Assembly (NCBI GenBank): GCA_964472015.1
Contig: CAYYIP010000006.1
Span: 51,494-115,493 of the forward strand
Reading direction: 5' to 3'
Origin: JAAYTD01 sp964472015
GTDB lineage: Bacteria > Bacteroidota > Ignavibacteria > Kapaibacteriales > UBA2268
Length of the DNA stretch: 64,000 bases
Part shown: positions 60,216 to 64,000 of the stretch, piece after piece
Layout of the letters: every line of letters begins with the position of its first letter
Position numbering within the stretch: the first letter of the stretch is position 1
Notes under the pieces: generated by a model
Seen by the model: only the letters and a program-made list of their open reading frames with translations
Databases searched by the model: none
Told to the model about the DNA's origin: nothing
Translations under genes and position numbers: made by a program

Positions 60216-63200
60216 ATGAAAAAATATTGCTCAAAATTTTTAATAATAGTAGTACTATTATTTATTGCTAATTTAGGGACTCTAATAGCACAAAACACGT
60301 TTGATGTTGGGTTTGATGGTAAAATAGTATTTTTTGATCCTACTGACAAGCCGGGATATGCTATAAATTATTATTTTCCTGAATCATTTTGCTCTGAGTA
60401 TACGGCAACAAGTGTTACTTATTCTAATAAGGAGATGGGAGTAGGACCAAGGATGTTAACAAAAATGAAGTTTCCTTTTATGACTTTTACTAGTAATGAG
60501 CCGGCAGATTTTTGGAGAATAATGGTAGGTATGGATTCTGATACCCCTACTGATGTTGCTATATTTTTACGTAATGCAGATAAGTTACCTAGATGTACAG
60601 GTAGCTTTGATACTTCTGCTGCTAATGGATGGGTAAAAGTATGGGATGGTCAATATGACTATGAAAGAAATGATATTGAACCATTATATATTGATGCTAT
60701 GGGTATGGAATTTCCGGCATTAGTAGTTGAATTTGCAGAAACGTTTTTTTATGAAGGTGAATATTTAGAAGTTGTTTTCCATAATAAAAGTGGCGATTAT
60801 CCATTAGATGATGATTTGAATGTATGGTATTTAAATTATAATTATCCTTTTTTATGTTATATATTAAATGATGACTATGGGTATGGTTCGGATAATCATC
60901 CAGGTCCTAGATACGCATTATCTTATAAAATGATATGGGATTGGACATTGTATTTAAACAATTGGCCTTATAATTCTCATGGTGAAGATTTTTTCTATGG
61001 CGAGGGTGCAGATACTTATAGTGTATATATGAAGGAGATGTATCCACGTCCTCTTATACAATTTGAATACACAGATGCAATGGTAATAGATAGGATAATA
61101 GCTGATGTTCCTGATATTGTTAAGATAGATGAGGCTAATTATGATATGATAAGATTAAATATAAGAACTACAGAAGGTGGTGAAATACCATTAAAATTAC
61201 TTGATTTAAATTTAACAACTGGCGATGGTTCTGCAATGTATATAAACAAAGCTAAACTTTATTATACAGAAGATGCAAATGAGTTTGATTTTGAAGATGC
61301 AGTTCCAATAAAAGAGTTTGTTTTTGAAGATCTTATACAGGAACCAGATTATAGTTATGTTATTTCATTAGATACACCACTTGAATTAATTGGAGGCAAT
61401 AATTATTTTTGGTTAGTATATGAAATTCCTACATATAATAGTTGTGGTGATATTTTATCGATGAGACTTGAAAGCATAAAAGTAAGAGAGCTTAATACAA
61501 TACTAAAAGAAGTTCCTGTTAAATTTTTAAGTTCTGAACCTATAGAATATTCACCTGTTAATATATTAGCTCCTGATATAGTTAATCATAAAGTATGTAA
61601 AAAATTAGGAAGTTATACTATTAATTTAGCTGTAGAAGGTGCTGTTAATTATGATGTTTGGTACTACTCATTAGATGGTAATTATTGGAATGTAGTAGGC
61701 GAAGGAGATGATTTTGCAGAAGGATTAGAAGGAAATAGAGGTATTAATAAAAATGTTGAATTAACAATAGATGAGTTTATATATCCTTATTATAAATATG
61801 TTGCTATAGGACCAAATGGATGTGAAAAAGCTATAGATAGTTGTATCATTGAAATTGAATATATAGACCCAATTGGAGAAGTAAATATTGAATATGTAGG
61901 GGATAAAAATTTAAATGAAAAGGTAAGAGAAGGTGAAATATTAAATTTTGTGGCAAATGTTGAAAATGCACCACCTGCTGTACCTACTTCTTATAAATGG
62001 CAAATAAAAAAATCGACTCTTTGGGAAGATATTCCTGTAGCAGAATTTCCATCAGCAAATACTAAAGAATTAGAATTAATTGTTGATACACGTAATTATT
62101 ATGGATTTTTAAGATGTGTAGTTGAACAAATAGATGCTGAATATCCAGAATCTTGTCAACTAACTTATATTTCTAATGAACTTAATTTTGATGTAGAGGT
62201 TGCAGATTTCTTCTTTACAGAGCAACCAAAAATAAAATCAACTATTTGTGAAGGTGAAGATTTTGAAATTTATGCAGCATACTATGGGTCTATTGTAAGT
62301 GCTAAGTGGCAACATAATGGCGAAGATATATATGACAAAGCAGGAAATTTATATACATCTCAAATTTTAAATATAAAGAATGTAGATATTAGTGATGCAG
62401 GCTTGTATTCTTATGTTGTAGAAGCATATGCAAAAGATGATAATGGGAGATTAACATTTCAAACATTTACAACAAGACCCGCTGAATTATTTGTTATAGA
62501 TGGTAATTATATTTTCAAACAACCTGAGGCAAAAACTTATGCAGAAATGAATAGTTCGGTTATTTTAGAATTTATAGCAGATGTAAAAGGTGAATATGAA
62601 TACCAATGGTATAAGAGAACGGTATCTGGTGATATAGAATTAAAGAATAATTATAAATATAAAGGTACTAAAGCAAATGCACTTGTTATAAATTATTTAA
62701 ATGCAGATGATTATACTTATAATGGTGAATATTATTACTGTAAAATAACAGGGCAATGTAATGTAGTTAATACAGAACCATCATATTTATTTACAAAAGA
62801 AGAACAATTATTTATTACAAAGCAACCACAAGATGTTAATATTTGTGCAAACAAAAATATACCAATTGTATTGAGTGTTGATATATTACAAAAAGATAAG
62901 AAGTTAGCATATCAATGGTATAAAAATGCTACGCTACTTATTGATGATGCAAGAATTAGTGGAGCTACAACTAATGTACTTATAATAGATCCAGCACAAC
63001 CAATGGATAGCGATAAATATTGGGTAGTAGTAAAGGATATAAATTCTGGAGTAGAAGTAAAAAGTAATGAAGTTGACGTAACAGTAAAAGAATTTACTCT
63101 TAAAGAAAGTGTGTTTGCAGATCCAATTATTAATGCACAAAGCGGTTCTGATTTTACATTATTTTCATTGAAATTTAATGCAGCAGGTGATTCTTATACT

Positions 63201-63710
63201 TTTGAAATGTATTTGAATGATTCATTAATTGATAGATATGATAGACAAATTCCTAGTGTACATGGTATAGTAGAAATTGAGTCTAATATGTCGTTTACAG
63301 ACTTTGATGGTGCAGAAGAAGCTGGTACATATGAAATGAGATGGTATCATCAATGCGATACTATTGTTCATATTGTAAAAGTTATATGGGTAGATGCTGA
63401 CGGTAAGCCTATTGAAACTATTGTAAGTGGTGTTAAAGATATAAATAATGTTGAATTCAATATTGTTCCAAATCCTGTAACAAGTAAAATTAGTTTAACA
63501 TTTGAATCTAATGATAATACTAATACGAATATAGCATTAGTTGATATTAGTGGAGCTTCAATTGATACTATTTTTGATGGAACGGTACAGAATGGATTAA
63601 ATGAATTCAAATTTGATTTAAGTAAATATAATTTATCAAATGGAACCTATTTTATAAAATTTGTACAAGGTGCATCTATTAAAATAAAACCATTTGTATA
63701 TATTAAATAA
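60216..63710 (+). CDS. Large secreted Ig-domain protein with T9SS sorting domain
   Basis: 1164 residues. Signal peptide MKKYCSKFLIIVVLLFIANLGTLIAQ. Residues 30-310 are a galactose-binding or carbohydrate-like beta domain I cannot assign. From about 440 come three or more Ig-like domains with the SKWQxNG-type cores: YKWQIKKSTLWEDI, AKWQHNGEDIYD, YQWYKRTVSG and YQWYKNATLLI. The last ~80 residues form a type A T9SS sorting domain (FNIVPNPVTSKISLTFES, LSNGTYFIKFVQ). Typical of large adhesins; binding partner unknown. Ended by a strong terminator. Confidence 0.88.
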   Translation: MKKYCSKFLIIVVLLFIANLGTLIAQNTFDVGFDGKIVFFDPTDKPGYAINYYFPESFCSEYTATSVTYSNKEMGVGPRMLTKMKFPFMTFTSNEPADFWRIMVGMDSDTPTDVAIFLRNADKLPRCTGSFDTSAANGWVKVWDGQYDYERNDIEPLYIDAMGMEFPALVVEFAETFFYEGEYLEVVFHNKSGDYPLDDDLNVWYLNYNYPFLCYILNDDYGYGSDNHPGPRYALSYKMIWDWTLYLNNWPYNSHGEDFFYGEGADTYSVYMKEMYPRPLIQFEYTDAMVIDRIIADVPDIVKIDEANYDMIRLNIRTTEGGEIPLKLLDLNLTTGDGSAMYINKAKLYYTEDANEFDFEDAVPIKEFVFEDLIQEPDYSYVISLDTPLELIGGNNYFWLVYEIPTYNSCGDILSMRLESIKVRELNTILKEVPVKFLSSEPIEYSPVNILAPDIVNHKVCKKLGSYTINLAVEGAVNYDVWYYSLDGNYWNVVGEGDDFAEGLEGNRGINKNVELTIDEFIYPYYKYVAIGPNGCEKAIDSCIIEIEYIDPIGEVNIEYVGDKNLNEKVREGEILNFVANVENAPPAVPTSYKWQIKKSTLWEDIPVAEFPSANTKELELIVDTRNYYGFLRCVVEQIDAEYPESCQLTYISNELNFDVEVADFFFTEQPKIKSTICEGEDFEIYAAYYGSIVSAKWQHNGEDIYDKAGNLYTSQILNIKNVDISDAGLYSYVVEAYAKDDNGRLTFQTFTTRPAELFVIDGNYIFKQPEAKTYAEMNSSVILEFIADVKGEYEYQWYKRTVSGDIELKNNYKYKGTKANALVINYLNADDYTYNGEYYYCKITGQCNVVNTEPSYLFTKEEQLFITKQPQDVNICANKNIPIVLSVDILQKDKKLAYQWYKNATLLIDDARISGATTNVLIIDPAQPMDSDKYWVVVKDINSGVEVKSNEVDVTVKEFTLKESVFADPIINAQSGSDFTLFSLKFNAAGDSYTFEMYLNDSLIDRYDRQIPSVHGIVEIESNMSFTDFDGAEEAGTYEMRWYHQCDTIVHIVKVIWVDADGKPIETIVSGVKDINNVEFNIVPNPVTSKISLTFESNDNTNTNIALVDISGASIDTIFDGTVQNGLNEFKFDLSKYNLSNGTYFIKFVQGASIKIKPFVYIK

Positions 63711-63765
63711 TATATTTATTTATTAGATAAAAAATAGTTTATAAAACTAGTAAAATAATAATTTT

Positions 63766-63803
63766 AGCGATATAGAATATAAAATTCTATATCGCTTTTT
63801 TTT
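63766..63803 (+). terminator. Terminator after the large Ig-domain gene
   Basis: AGCGATATAGAAT (63766-63778) pairs exactly with ATTCTATATCGCT (63784-63796), then eight or more T. Confidence 0.9.
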
Positions 63804-63858
63804 ATATTTTCTTTTCTTTAATTTCCTTAAAAGATTTTAATATTTAAATATTTTATTC

Positions 63859-63951
63859 TATTTTTGTATAAATGGAATTATATGTAATTTAACTTATTAA
63901 TATTACTTATTATTGGGAGTATATATGCTATCTGAAGAATTTTTGCCTTAA
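63859..63951 (+). promoter_or_regulatory. Promoter box and short leader-type ORF at the window end
   Basis: TATTTTTG at 63859-63866 matches TAnnTTTG. Downstream, GGGAG (63915-63919) precedes an eight-codon frame (63925-63951, MLSEEFLP then TAA). It could be a leader peptide or chance; the window ends 49 bp later, so the gene it would serve is not seen. Confidence 0.25.
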
Positions 63952-64000
63952 TATAAATAAATATAAAACGCTTTTAGAATAAGATAAAACAATATTATAT

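Noticed and set aside
63925..63951. Eight-codon frame as a real gene
   Set aside because: Too short to judge and the window ends soon after; kept only as a possible leader with low confidence.

Overview
The window is a very AT-rich bacterial chromosome segment, roughly a quarter G+C by eye, with the standard genetic code. It looks like an uncultured anaerobic member of the Bacteroidota/Chlorobiota (FCB) group. Three large exported proteins end in type IX secretion (T9SS) sorting domains, and a PorW/SprE-like TPR lipoprotein of the T9SS is present. Several genes and all three tRNA genes have the Bacteroidota-type -7 promoter box TAnnTTTG. Pyruvate phosphate dikinase and a complete three-gene [FeFe] hydrogenase operon point to fermentative energy metabolism. 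There are no rRNA genes, CRISPR arrays, intact insertion sequences or prophage genes.

Layout. 1-8.7 kb: cutA (cut by the window edge), a small membrane protein, gpsA, nadK, prmA, a T9SS-type subtilase, a TPR protein, a family 2 glycosyltransferase and a strikingly acidic small protein. 8.9-14.7 kb: a Tat-exported LD-carboxypeptidase, then a tight run of purF, acyl-CoA dehydrogenase, an AEC-family permease and xerC/xerD. 14.8-20.2 kb: tRNA-Ser(GGA), an MFS permease, clpC and pyrB. 20.4-30.1 kb: a small FN3-like exported protein, ppdK, a GT2 glycosyltransferase, a YfhO-type membrane protein, a PGI/PMI isomerase and a MATE pump; convergent pairs are separated by clear bidirectional terminators. 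30.2-33 kb: a decayed flavin-reductase gene, a GT4-like glycosyltransferase and a ZnuA-like lipoprotein. 33.2-39.6 kb: valS, a ComM/YifB ATPase, an alpha/beta hydrolase and a small lipoprotein. 39.6-40.2 kb: a repeat-rich non-coding stretch. 40.2-44.6 kb: the NuoE-NuoF-HydA hydrogenase operon. 44.9-55.2 kb: a YCF48-like T9SS cargo protein, a DUF2851 protein, the PorW/SprE-like lipoprotein, a Wzx-type flippase, glf and birA. 55.3-64 kb: Ppx/GppA phosphatase, tRNA-Leu(UAA), initiator tRNA-Met, coaX, a GlmU-like left-handed beta-helix protein and a large Ig-domain T9SS cargo protein.

How the genes fit together. A cell-surface theme runs through the window: T9SS cargo and machinery, five envelope-glycan genes (three glycosyltransferases, flippase, UDP-galactopyranose mutase), YfhO, LD-carboxypeptidase and a GlmU-like protein. 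The hydrogenase subunits have every cofactor motif needed for an NADH/ferredoxin-linked, probably electron-bifurcating enzyme. The rest is core metabolism and translation.

Most notable observations: (i) both 100-N gaps are flanked by exact duplicates (45 bp and 55 bp), so they are probably assembly artefacts; closing the second restores one 887-residue PorW/SprE-like reading frame containing an 18-bp tandem repeat; (ii) an unannotated flavin-reductase pseudogene at about 30.2-30.7 kb; (iii) a perfect 44-bp palindrome in the first divergent intergenic region; (iv) a MITE-like, GC-richer island next to 51-bp repeats upstream of the hydrogenase operon; (v) a shared extended promoter motif. I did not find a clearly new multi-gene system.
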